From Geosiphon pyriformis (lineage: Eukaryota; Glomeromycota; Glomeromycetes; Archaeosporales; Geosiphonaceae), in contig JAAOMT010000706.1 in the NCBI GenBank assembly GCA_016748015.1, forward strand, positions 637,047 to 701,046: DNA of 64,000 nucleotides, in the 5' to 3' direction. A program made the position numbers and the translations under genes. Shown here piece by piece: positions 1 to 10,814 of the stretch; within the stretch, counting starts at the first letter, position 1, and the number at the start of each line of letters is the position of its first letter. The notes under the pieces were generated by a model. The model was not told the origin of the DNA. It worked only from the letters and a program-made list of their open reading frames with translations, and did not search any database.

Positions 1-330
1 ACAAGATTTCTGTAGAAGAGTTGACTTTCACAGCAAAGTAACTATACATTTTAGTGAGCTTCCAGATGAGCAATTCCTGGGAAAGAGTTGACGTTTACTA
101 CAACATAACTACATAAAGTAACTGGCATGGAATTGGCTATTCTACTTATAAGCCCAGCAATTCAAATTATAGGAGATAATTTGAAAATAAATTCAGTTAT
201 TGGAGGTTCAACCACATCCAGAAAACGTGAATTCACAGCAAACAAGCATTGACAACATTTAAGAAAAGAGACCAAAAACCTCCAGTAACAACACTCATTG
301 GCCAAGGCTTTCACTTAGAGCAATTCTAGA
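1..330 (+). repeat. Gypsy-type 5' leader fragment at window edge
   Basis: This stretch matches the non-coding leader that follows the LTRs at 13.9, 17.04, 18.86 and 28.2 kb. Shared landmarks, in the same order, are a TGTAGAAGAGTTGACTTT-like block, 'cagcaaagtaact', 'agagctt', 'ggcatggaattggctatt' and 'agcattgacaacatt'. The similarity fades near position 300-330, where LINE coding sequence begins. It therefore seems to be the truncated leader of a gypsy-family element whose LTR would lie left of the window. This copy is less AT-drifted than those at 14-30 kb. The comparison was made by eye; the boundary is good to about 30 bases. Confidence 0.6.
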
Positions 331-342
331 GATGTTGAAAAA

Positions 343-1107
343 ATGATTAACTTTATTTTAGTGAATGAGAATTTGGCATCTGCTGTGACATCGCATTTTG
401 TCAATGGTGTGTCTAAGTTTTTTGATTCAGATCATAAGTCAGTTTCCGTTTCAATTAATTTGGGTGGGCTGCTAGATACACATCTTATTAGCATTTATAG
501 ACAAGCCAACCAAGACTGGTGGAAGTTCAAATTAAAGAATGCAGATAATGCTCAATAGTTAAGCTTTAAAGACTATTCTTCTGCCAAGTTGTTGACTAAG
601 TCAGATATGTTTGAGAAGGCAAGAGTCAATAGTAACTTGAACACAATGTAGAAAATGTTAGAAGAGACCATAGTACAGACTGTTAACACAGCTTTCTCTA
701 GGATCTGGTATAATGAATACGACTGTTTGAGGAATAAACAATCTTCCAAATTCTTTAAATTAGAGCTGTTTGTTGCAAAGATTGTAAAATGTTGGAAATC
801 TGATAACATTCTGAATTTCAACCACCTTATTAAGGTCTGGTTGGCTGTTGATGCAGTTGAAGCTTCCAAAGTTGATGACATGGTTTTGAACAGTGTGAGC
901 TTAATGGAGTTAATTAAACATTTGTTGGTAATAAGAAAAAGATATCATAAGTCCAAGTATTGTGAGTCTAAGATTGCTGAGAATACTGCTATAAGGAAGG
1001 CAATTGACTATTATATAAAGAACTTCTGTTCTAACAAAAAAAATAATAAAGAGCATTTTAGAATGTTTATTTTACAAGATGGTTTTGAATTACTTGGTAG
1101 TAGATGA
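343..1107 (+). pseudogene. LINE endonuclease C-terminus and linker, broken
   Basis: The frame at 343-558 holds the last part of an exonuclease-endonuclease-phosphatase type domain, with an S-D-H-K motif (the conserved catalytic SDH) followed by a beta strand rich in Val and Ser. The same frame logic continues after two stops (near 556 and 652) into 655-1,107, a Lys/Leu-rich linker before the RT. Both stops fall where the family normally has Trp, consistent with TGG to TAG. No ORF1 or N-terminal endonuclease is present. It is not functional. Confidence 0.65.
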
Positions 1108-1222
1108 TAAGCTGGTAATTGAGCCTAATAAAGTAAAGCTTGAGATTGATAAAATTATGGAAGGGTGAACAAGGAAGAGATCAGTTCTTTCCAAAATACC
1201 TGACCTCTGGACTTGACAATAT

Positions 1223-2479
1223 ATGCTTCTAAATTATGTGGATAATGATGCTTTTTTTGGTACAATGCATGAAATTAGTATGGAAGAATTGTCTTTGGTT
1301 GTTAATAATCTGCTGAATAATAAAACAGCTAGATTATCAAGAATACTTAATAAACTTTGGAAGCATTGTAGTGGAGAGGTTTTGGCCTGTCTTTTAAAAT
1401 TGTTGAACTTGTATTTAAGTATGAGTGCAGTTTTTAATCTGTGGAAAAAAGCATGAGTTTCAATAATTCTGAAATCTTATGAGTGGAATGGTGTTTTGAC
1501 AAATACTAGACCTATTGCATTAGTCAAAACAGCATGTAAAATACTATTTAAGATCCTATTTGATCAGATATCTTTGGCTTGTAACAAGTTTGATGTTCTT
1601 CATGGTGACAATTTTTTAGTGTTGAAGAGTACTTTAACCCAGTCTCCTATTTTTGTTATTGACTTAGTTATTGAAAATGCTCTAAAAAAAAACAGAGAGC
1701 TTTGGTTGGTGCTATAGGATATGTACAAAGCTTATAATTCAGTAGGCTGGCATCATTTGCAGATGAGCTTGCATTGCATCAAAATGTGTGAACATTTTAT
1801 CCAATTTTTTGGCAACATTCATGAGGACCGGGTCAACAGGATGATGACTAACTTTGGGCTTTCAGATGGTTATAGAGTACATGATGGGTTGGATCAAGGG
1901 GAGGTCTTTTTCCTACTGCTTTGGAGGATATTTTATGATCCACTTTTGTGTGAAGTGAAAAGACATGAGCACTTATGTGGGTATAGAATTGGTTCTAAGT
2001 TTGTAGTAAAGTCTGGCAGGATTGAAGCAAGTGGAAGAAAAACTTTTTTTTTGGCTGCAGACACTTTTGTTGATAATACAATTTGGGTTGAAAGTAGTCA
2101 GACATCTATGCAATATATTTTAAACATTGCAAGTGAATTTTTTGTGATTAATGACATTTCAATTAATAATAATAAGATGGTAGCAATTTTTATTAATCAG
2201 GGAGTTAGGGATGCTTTGTTATTAATCAATGAATTGCCAATTTTGATTGCTAAAAAGGGTGAGTTACACTGATATTTGGGTATCTTCCTGTCAACTGAGA
2301 GTTTTTTTAAGTTCAATTTGGCTCAAGTCCATAAGGATGTCAGGTTTTTTTCTAATATAGTGTTAAAAAAAGCTATTACAAACAAACAATTTTGTTATTT
2401 GGTTTCAGCAGTTTTACAACCCATTATTAGCTATCATACACAGTTCAGTTTTGTTACTTTAGATATGTGTTATAAGTGA
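1223..2479 (+). pseudogene. LINE reverse transcriptase domain, broken
   Basis: The RT domain is spread over four in-frame pieces (1,223-1,456; 1,496-1,717; 1,721-2,272; 2,276-2,479). Visible motifs are the N-R-P-I-A-L block (near 1,500-1,520), D-M-Y-K-A-Y-N-S-V-G-W (near 1,719), G-L-D-Q-G-E-V (near 1,887) and the catalytic motif C. Motif C reads F-V-D-N instead of F-V-D-D, so the second catalytic Asp is lost by a GAT-to-AAT change. Intervening stops fit TGG-to-TGA, CAG-to-TAG and CGA-to-TGA transitions. RT would copy the element RNA at a nicked chromosomal site; this copy cannot. Confidence 0.85.
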
Positions 2480-2569
2480 GATATCATAATTAGAAAAGGT
2501 CTTAGAGCCAAAGCTGGTTTATCACATAACTTTTCTAGTGAGATTTTACATCATTCTTTTTTATATAGT

Positions 2570-4450
2570 TTGAAACTCTTTGAGCAAGTACAGTCTAAAG
2601 GAAAGCTGGTGTCACTGATTTCATTTTCTAATGGCCACAGTATTCTTGGACATTTATTTGATCATAGATTTTTGGACTTGCAAGTTCTGGGATGGTCTTT
2701 TCTGAATCTTTTGCAATTTTCTGTTAAGTTGCATGTTAGTTCTGTAAACAATTTTTTGGCAAAGATGGTAAAGATTTTTTTGAAGAATGAATTATCTTTA
2801 GTAAACAATTTACTTTGTGTCTTTTGTGGATCTGGTAATTTTCCAATGTCTGGCATTCTGGGTCAGTCTTTGTATTACAAATCCGTTTTTTCATTGAAGC
2901 ATTTTGGTATTGCTTTTGGTGACAGAATTTTTAACAAAAAAGAAAAAGTGATGGACTGGAAAACATTTCAGCATTAGAAGCAATTGGACCCAAGAGGCCC
3001 TATGCTTTACTAGTTTTCTTTGATGTCTAATTTTATGAACAATACTGTTTCTTTGAGAGTCAGTACTGCTACTGCTACTAAGGATGATGTGCTGAGTGTT
3101 TTGAATTCTAATAGGTTTTTTGAAATTTGTGCTAGTCTATTGGAGGTGTGATCTGATTGTATTGAGATTTATACAGATGAGTTTTTAAGATATGTTGGCT
3201 CTGTTGAGATGGCAGGTAGAGCAGCTGCATACTTTTCAGCTGTGAATGCAGGGATTGGAATTAAAGTTGCTGGACTTTTGTCCTTTATTTTATCTAAACT
3301 ATAGGCTGTGGTGTTGGCTTTGGAGTGTGTTTTATCTTCATGTTTAGTGGTTTTGTATTTGGATAGTCAATCTGCAATTGATGTCTACATTTCCAAAGCT
3401 TTTTTGATTACACCTGACTTCCATAATCAATATTGGATCAAAAAATTGCAGATAGTTAATCTCTTTAAAGACAAGAATATTTCAATTAAGTGGGTAAAGG
3501 TTAAAGAACATTTAGATGTATTGGGCAATATAAAAGTTAACATGCTGGTTAATGAAACTACTTTCTTATCTCTTTCTTTGCCAGTTAAAATCCAAGAGAG
3601 GTTTTTGGTCACTAAAAAAACTGCTATATCTGGCAATGTTTGTTATTTTGCTCAGGACTTACACCAGTTAATATGCTGTGCTTATTAGAAGACTGGTTTG
3701 GGTTTTGATATAGTTCCGAATATTATGATTAAGAAAATAAATTGGGATGCTACTGTGACAATTTGGCATTCTAATTCACACATGTTTTCTGAGTTCACCA
3801 ATAGAAAGTCAGCCAATTTACATACATATTTGATGAAGGCTGTATATAAGTAACTGCTGGTTGTAGTTAGAAAGAGGTTGTATAACAGAAGTTATCATAA
3901 TGTTTTGTGTTTGCTGTGTAATGAAATGGAGTTTTCTGATCATGTTTTTACTTGTTCTGGTGATTCTGGTCTCTGCAAAGACATTTTGATTAATGCTGCT
4001 GAAAAATAGATGTCAATGTCTGGTTTTTCGAGTTTGTCTCTGTCTGCTATTCTACTTTCATTCTTGTTATGTTCTTCAGATGTGAATCTTTATACAGCAG
4101 TGTGTAAGGGTTTTGTAATGAAAGATTGGTATGCTGAAGCTGTTTTAGTTTTTGAAGGAAAGAAGAAAGCTACTTAGACCCTTGTGGAATATGTCAGATT
4201 TGTGGTGGAGTTGCAGCACACTTGAATATGAACTATTAGAACCAAACATAGAATAGAGATAGAAAAGACTGGCTTGGTTGGGGATAATGATGTAGTTTTT
4301 GGCTTGTCCAGCAGTATAGTTTCTATATTGTTAGCTGGTATTGTCTATATACTTGGTGTTATAGAATCTTTTGCTGTTAGATTTAGTAGGTGCAAATTGT
4401 GTCATTTTTTCTCTGGTTTGGATAGTAATGCTTTTGTTACTATAGGTGTA
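2570..4450 (+). pseudogene. LINE post-RT region and RNase H domain, broken
   Basis: The first part (2,570-2,977) is the post-RT thumb/linker. The RNase H begins near 3,150 with an I-Y-T-D-E motif (first Asp), continues with A-L-E-C (Glu) and Y-L-D-S-Q-S-A (Asp) at 3,308-3,390, and ends with a V-K-E-H-L block near 3,500. The tail has paired Cys and His residues (C-L-L-C near 3,905-3,920; CKLC-H near 4,392-4,410) that could bind zinc. Stops at about 2,975, 3,301, 3,686, 4,006 and 4,175 break it. Most fit Trp or Gln codons changed to TAG. Confidence 0.8.
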
Positions 4451-4599
4451 TAGTATTGCTTTGTTTGGCCTGAATGGCTGGCTATATGTAGTCTGTGCAT
4501 GAGCTGTGTTTAGATGGTTCTACTTAGTTTGGTTCTATGTACTAAATAGTGATTGGGCTTCACTTGTAAAACTTATAATAATAATAAAAAAATTATAAT

Positions 4600-6799
4600 A
4601 TTTACAATATTTTAAAAAAATTACTTAAGAAAGTTTTATTAAATTATTTAATAATTGGCAAAAATATTGTTTTAAATTTTTTAAAAATTAAAATAAAATC
4701 ATAATAAATTAAAAATAAAAATACAAAGTTTTGTATTTATATTTAATATTTAATTATCATAATATGTTTTTTATTTAATATTAAAAAAATTTTTTTTTCT
4801 TATATATTTTAAAAACTTTTCTTTTATTTTATATATCTTAAAAACTTTTTATAGTTTAAGAAGTAGTATTTTTATTTAAAAAAAAAATTTTAGTATAAAA
4901 TATTTAGATAATAAAAAACCTTATTTTTAATTAAGTTTTAAAAAAATATTAGAATGTTTTTTAACATAAAAAACAAATTAAGTAATAAAAATAGCAGTAT
5001 TTTTTTATTTAATAATAATTATAAATCTAATAAAAAAAATAAAAGTTTTTTAAGTCTATTTTAAATATTTTAAGACTAAATAGTTTAATATTAATATATT
5101 AATAATTTTTTTTAGACTTTTAAAATGTAATATAAATAAAAATTTAAAATTTTTTTGTTTTTTTTTATTATTTAAACCAATATAAATATAAATACTAAAA
5201 ATTTTTTTGCTTTAAATATTAATTTTTTAATAGTTAAAAAAAATTTATTAAGAAATTGTTTTTAATATAAATAGTTTTGAAAAAATTTTTGTTTTTTCAA
5301 AATTTAGTAAAATTATTTATGTTATGTTTATTTCTGAAAAAATTGTGTTAAAACCATTAATTTTAACTAAAAACAACAATATTATAATAAATTACAAAAT
5401 ATTAGTAAATATTTATTTAAATTAGATTGTAGTCTTAAAAAAATTCTTGTAAAAATATTTGTTAAAATTATACAAAAAATTTAATAACTAATTTTAATAA
5501 TATTATATTAATTAAAATATAATTATTAAATTTATAGCAGAAAATATAAGTGGTTTTCAATAATTATATTTATGTTAACTTTTTAATATTTAAATAATCT
5601 ATCTTAATTGAAAAAAATACAGTCAAAATAATTAGAACAGATATTAATAAATCATAATAAAAGATAAAAAATATGCATAAAACTTTGCTTTATACTTTAT
5701 TTATATAAACAACTATACATAATTTGTAAAATTAATCAATAAAAAAACATATATAATTAATTATTATCTAATTAAATATATATAAATAAAATATGTTTTA
5801 ATTTTAAAGTTAGTTTTTTAACAGCTTTATTTATTATTTTTGTTGTTAAAAATATTAATTTAAAATAAATAATTTTGAATTTGTTTTTGTGTTTAATATA
5901 TAAAAAGTTTAATCATATTATTTTAATTTATAATTTTAATATATTATTAATTTTTAAGTCTAAAACCAGAAATTTTTTTTTGAATACAAATAAATTCAAA
6001 CTATTTGTTATTTATGTTAAAAAAACTGTTTTTATATCTTAGTTAATTTTGTTTAATGACTTGTTTTAGACTTAAATAATTAGTATTAAATACTTTAGTA
6101 AATTTTTTGGTGTGTTTTTTTGTAGTTTTTTTATGTTTAGTGCTGTTGTTGCTTCTTTTTTGCTACAAATAATAACAATAAATATTTATTTAAGTGTTTT
6201 AAAATGCTTTTTAAAGCTATTAACTAATTATATATCTAAAATATTCTGTAAAATAAACATAGTTTTCATGATTTTTTTTTATTTATATTAATTTTTTCTT
6301 TAAAAGTAGATTTATTTAATGTTATTAGTTTAATATAAATGTTAATAATCTAAGTATACTTTTTTTTATCTGTTATTATTAATAGTTTTTTTTAAGTTTT
6401 AGTAAATTTAAGATTTTTATTACTAAAATTAAAATTCTAAATTCTAAAATATTGGTCTTAAAAAACATAATAAATGTGGTTTTTACTAGATTAAATTCTT
6501 GTATTTTGGTTTTTTACTCTCTTTTTTTCTAATAATTAATCTTGTATAAAATTTATAATATGTAATATTATTAATATTATTTTGCAATAAAAGTGAACTT
6601 TTTTACAAAAAAATTTTGTTTGTAAGCTCTTTAATAATATGTACTTTACTATAAAAATTAACTTTTTTACAAAAAATTTTGACTGTAAACTATCTAAGAA
6701 TATAAAAAATAAAATAAAAAATAAAAAAATTTAAACTAAATTAAAGAAAAAAATAAAAAAATATGCTCAAGTTATTTGGAATTCAGACTTAAAAATACT
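4600..6799 (-). mobile_element. Inverted gypsy leader and gag remnant
   Basis: Read on the minus strand, this AT-saturated block carries the same leader landmarks as the plus-strand copies (for example the complement of 'gagcttacaaacaaaat' near 6,615-6,635) and then gag-like A/C-rich sequence, including the complement of a 'cagcaaaaaacacaccag'-like stretch near 6,105-6,150. Base composition is G/T-skewed on the plus strand, the mirror image of the A/C skew at 13-30 kb. No open frame survives. It joins the inverted LTR at 6,800-7,376. The left boundary beside the LINE tail is uncertain by about 100 bases. Confidence 0.6.
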
Positions 6800-7376
6800 A
6801 ACAGTTTATTAAAATTAATTGCTAATTAATTTTAAAATATTAATTGTAAATATGTAATTTCGAGACAATAATAATCAAAAATTTGGGTTTTTAAAATAAT
6901 TTTATTAAATTACTTTGTAGCAACTAATTGTTTTTCTTGTGAAGATAAAAAATAATTTTAATTAAGATAAATTTACTTAAAAGAAAAGTTTTTCTTTTAT
7001 ACAATTTATTATAATATTATTTTATGATTTAGTACTTTTTTTTTCTAATATTTTGGCAAATTAAAAATATATTTTGTCAAACTACAAGTTATTTTTGTGA
7101 ACTATAAATTATTTTAGTGATTTGTTGAATATTTTATCGAATTTTAAATATTTTAGTAAATTTTAAATGTTATATAGTTCAATATACTATATAATCTAAT
7201 TATTGTAATTTAGTTATATTTGTGTTTTGTACAAATTAGATTATAAATTAAAGATCATTTGGATAATTTAATAAAATAATAAATAATAATTTAAAATAAT
7301 AATATATGGTAATTAATAATAAAAATTATAAAAATAATTTTATGTTAATTAATAGTTCGAATTTCTGTTGATAACA
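6800..7376 (-). repeat. Inverted LTR of the gypsy family
   Basis: On the minus strand the LTR starts with TGTTATC (complement at 7,370-7,376) and runs through shared blocks, including complements of 'ccaaaatatta', 'aataacttatagttt' and 'caaattgtaataattagat', to an end near 6,800. The length is about 577 bp, close to the 591 bp copy at 27,618. It is the 5' LTR of the inverted gag fragment to its left. Confidence 0.7.
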
Positions 7377-8729
7377 GCTTTAATTAATATTAAAATAAAG
7401 TTAAAACCAGTATTAGACTATAAATATTTAACAAATTTAATATAATTTATGTTTTTATCTTAAGTATAAATTCTGGTTTTTGGGTATAAGTATTATAATT
7501 ATCATAAATAATATTTTGGCTAAACATATAGCCAAGATATTAAAAGTTTTAAAATGGCTATTTTTAATTCATTTGTTTTTCAAAAACAATTTTTAGTTTT
7601 AGTTTTTGGACTATATACTGGTGGTTTTGTTAAAATATAGATAAATTAAGTTTTAGCTATTAATTTTTTTATTGTTTAAGCTATGAATAATAATATATTT
7701 ATTATTTTGAATAAAACTTTTAATAAAAATAGTATTTGTTATAGTGTTAGTATAAATAGGTATGATAATTTTAGATTATTTAATTTTTTAGTTAATAGTT
7801 TTTTGGTTAAATTTCTAATATAATACAATTTTTATGAAATTTATTAAATTATTAACTATATTTTTATTATTGAATTTTTATTACTATTATATAAATTATA
7901 GTATGCACAAAGTTTTAAGTTTTTGTTACTAATTTTAAGATTGTTTCTGTGTTTATTAATTTAAAAAGTCAGTTAAATATATAGTTTTTTATGTTGTATA
8001 AATTTGCAAACAGAAATTATTAAATATTTAAGATTAAAAATATTAATACCTTTAAATATAATAGATTTAAAGATTTTTTTTTAAGCTAATTATGAATATT
8101 AGTTCATTATTTGATAATTTTTGTAATTTAAACAGTATGTAATTGGTTCTTAAAAACATTTTGTGCTTATTAACAAATAAAATTTTTAATAAATTATAAG
8201 TTAAAAATACAGAGTTTAATAAAAACAAGCAGTTTTTCAAATTTTATAGATTGGAAGTTTTGGTTCTAAGATTATTAAAGAAATTAAAAAAGAATAAAGC
8301 CTAAAACTTATTTGTTTTTATAAAGACATAACTATCTGTAAATAAAGTTAAGACTTTGCTAATTTATAATATAATTATTAAAAAATCAAGTATAAATAAT
8401 GGTTGTTTTTTTTTGTCTTATATTAGAAAAGACTATAAGTTGGTTAAATATTATAAATTATACTTTATTAAGTCATTTAATATTTGTATAATTATTAAAA
8501 AACATATAAACAATTTTATATCTAATAAAAACAGCATGATTAAGAATATTCTTAAATAATCTTTTTATAAAATTGTTTTTGACTATTTGATCATAGAAGC
8601 TAAACTGGTTTTGGAATCTGATAAAGTTATGATTACAATTAACATAATCATAAAAGATTGGACAAAAAAAAATTGTTTCAGATATTACATATAAATAGTA
8701 GTTAAGTTAATATAATCCTTTGGGTTATA

Positions 8730-8753
8730 CAGTCAGACCTCCATAAAAGAACT
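8730..8753 (+). repeat. Left terminal inverted repeat of Tigger element
   Basis: The first about 24 bases match the reverse complement of 10,791-10,814 with two or three mismatches. The preceding TA (8,728-8,729) is the target-site duplication. Confidence 0.9.
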
Positions 8754-9126
8754 CTCGATAAAAAACAACCCTTTACAAAGAACATATTTTTATAGAACCA
8801 ATTGATTAATTAACAATTTTTCCTTTATATAAGAAAAATCTATAAAGGAACAAGAACATAATTTTATCAAACGTTTATTCGAAATTTACCTTCATATAAG
8901 AACAAATATCACGTGCTAGATGTTAATTGGTAATTGGGAAAAGAGTTAGAACGTATTGAATTGATTTCATCCTAACTTTCTTTTAAATCAATTTATATTG
9001 GACTTACTCTTTTTGATCTTGTCTGTTTTCATATAAAGCCACTTAGTCCCAATTCAGGCTTGCTAAAACCAAATATAATATTATTATTATAGGCACATTT
9101 TCTAACAGACTTGCTAAATTATCACA

Positions 9127-10675
9127 ATGTTGGAACCTTTATTCAAAAAACAAAAACAAGCAGCAGTTAATGATGCTCTTTGTAAAGAAATTTGTCAATA
9201 TTCCAAAAATCACTATGGCACGAAACATGATGATATTGTAGCTTACTTCAATCATAAATATCCAGAGCTTCATATTTCTCGTCCAACTGTCTCCAAGATA
9301 ATCAGAAAGCATGCAAAGTGGTTGAATATTGAAATTGATGGAATCTCAGAAAGATCTATTTGACACAAAAGCATTAAATTTCAATTATTAGACCAAGCTT
9401 TAAGTTATTAGGTAGAACAAGTAACTGCAGCCACTATCGAATTCAATGATCAACTAATTAAAGAGAAAGGAAAAAAATTTGCCAAACTTCTTGGTATGCA
9501 CGAAAATGAAATGCAATTCTCAAATGGATGGATTCAAAAATTCAAAAAACGAAACCAGTTACGTGTTTACCGATTTCATGGTGAAGCAGAAAGTGTATCA
9601 ACTAAAAGTTTACCAGAAGAATGAAGAAAATTAAAAACCATTATATCCGAATTTGATTCTGTTGACATATATAACGCTGATGAAACAGGATTATTTTTTC
9701 ATATGGGACCAAATCAAACACTTGCAAAATGTTGAAATTCAGGAAAAAAATTGGTATATTATATTTATCAATTGTTATCGTTCTATATTATTGTTATATT
9801 AAATTAATTGGGTTTTTTATAGGATAAATCTTGGATTACAATTCTTTTTGCTACAAATTCAACTGGATCTCACAAATTGCAACCTTTAGTAATTGGACAT
9901 GCAAAAAATCCAGGATGCTTTAAAGGAATTAATACTTTCAACCTACCTGTGATTTACAAATTCAATTCCAAAGCATGGATGCACTCAGATATATGGAAAG
10001 CATGATTCAAATATATAAATAAAGGCTTTCGAATTCAAAATCGGCATATATTACTTTTGGTTGATAATGCAACTTCTTATCATACTCAAATCGGGAAAGA
10101 TTCATTCCAATTAACCAATATTACTTTGCAATATTTTCTTTCAAATACTACATCACATCTTCAACCAATGGATGCTGGCATTATCAAATCTTTCAAAGGC
10201 AAATATAAGTACTTATATTGTCAACATATTTTATCAATTTGAACAAAAAATTAATATTGAACAGTTAAGTAATATAATATATACAGTATTATTATCATTA
10301 TATATTATATAATTTTATCTAATATTAATTTATTTTTTAGAAATAAATTAAACACAAAACAAGCAATTGATTATGTTGTTCAATCATGGTTTCAAGTAAT
10401 ATCTGTTACAATTCAAAACTGTTGGCAAAAAACGAATATTCTTTTCTATAATTAAGAATTAGAAATTCAAGAATCCGAAACATCAATTGCTGTGGATATA
10501 TTCAACAATTTACCATCAAATACACAAAAATTGGTCAAAAAGGTAATTAGATTTGAAGAGCAATTAGCAGAAGAAAATTTTAGGATAGAAAACCAAAATT
10601 TACTTAGAAAAAAATTATAAAAATACGAAAAAATGAAGGAAAATTCTAAAAAACAGGTAACAATTAATCAATATT

Positions 10676-10713
<38 letters not shown>

Positions 10714-10715
10714 TG
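9127..10715 (+). pseudogene. Tigger/pogo transposase with two introns, nonsense-mutated
   Basis: The start ATG at 9,127 opens a helix-turn-helix region (residues 1-78, with 'SRPTVSKI' as the recognition helix), followed by a CENP-B-type second HTH and a DDE domain. Catalytic motifs are Y-N-A-D-E-T-G (about 9,670-9,690), L-L-V-D-N-A (about 10,054-10,071) and L-Q-P-M-D-A-G (about 10,159-10,179), giving a D/D/D triad. Two GT-AG introns are likely: about 9,752-9,822 (joining K-K-L to D-K-S-W) and about 10,269-10,339. In-frame stops near 9,361, 9,409, 9,622, 9,733, 10,003 and 10,240 kill it; most are TGA where the family has Trp, one is TAG for Gln. The C-terminus is an Asn run encoded by (AAT)n. 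It would cut and paste the element by its TIRs. Confidence 0.85.
10678..10713 (+). repeat. (AAT)n microsatellite coding poly-Asn
   Basis: About twelve uninterrupted AAT units just before the transposase stop codon. In frame they encode a poly-Asn tail. Confidence 0.9.
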
Positions 10716-10790
10716 ATTGATTTAATAATAATTATAAAACTCTATAATAGAACACCTCTAAAATAGAACATAATTTGCATGTCCCAGCTG

Positions 10791-10814
10791 TGTTCTTTTA
10801 TAGAGGTCTGACTG
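10791..10814 (-). repeat. Right terminal inverted repeat of Tigger element
   Basis: Reverse complement of the left end, finishing in GGTCTGACTG and followed by the TA duplication at 10,815-10,816. A second, partial copy of the motif ('gaacacctctaaaatagaac') lies just inside at about 10,750-10,770, a possible subterminal transposase site. Confidence 0.9.

Larger units (their letters stand above)
331..4590 (+). mobile_element. Decayed LINE (non-LTR retrotransposon), 5'-truncated
   Basis: Conceptual reading across stops gives the end of an endonuclease domain (a DSDH-type motif near 430-445), a linker, a reverse transcriptase (about 1,220-2,480), a post-RT region, an RNase H domain (about 3,150-3,690) and a Cys-containing C-terminal region (to about 4,450). 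This is the order of the large LINE family abundant in Glomeromycotina. Many in-frame stops break the frame, nearly all explicable as Trp, Gln or Arg codons changed by G-to-A or C-to-T. The 3' end at about 4,565-4,590 runs into an (ATA)n/A-rich tail, typical of target-primed insertion. The element starts inside the endonuclease, so it is 5'-truncated. The copy is less AT-drifted than the LINE at 7.4-13.4 kb. Confidence 0.85.
8730..10814 (+). mobile_element. pogo/Tigger DNA transposon, 2,085 bp, with TIRs and TA duplication
   Basis: The element is bounded by inverted repeats beginning CAGTCAGACCTC at both ends and flanked by a TA dinucleotide on each side (8,728-8,729 and 10,815-10,816), the target duplication of Tc1/mariner-pogo elements. 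Inside lies one transposase gene with two probable introns and several nonsense codons. It sits inside the RT-side coding part of an older LINE. It is visibly less AT-degraded than that host, so it arrived later. Confidence 0.92.

Noticed and set aside
8356-8559. 67-codon frame as a small gene
   Set aside because: It lies inside the decayed second LINE and reads into its pre-RT block.
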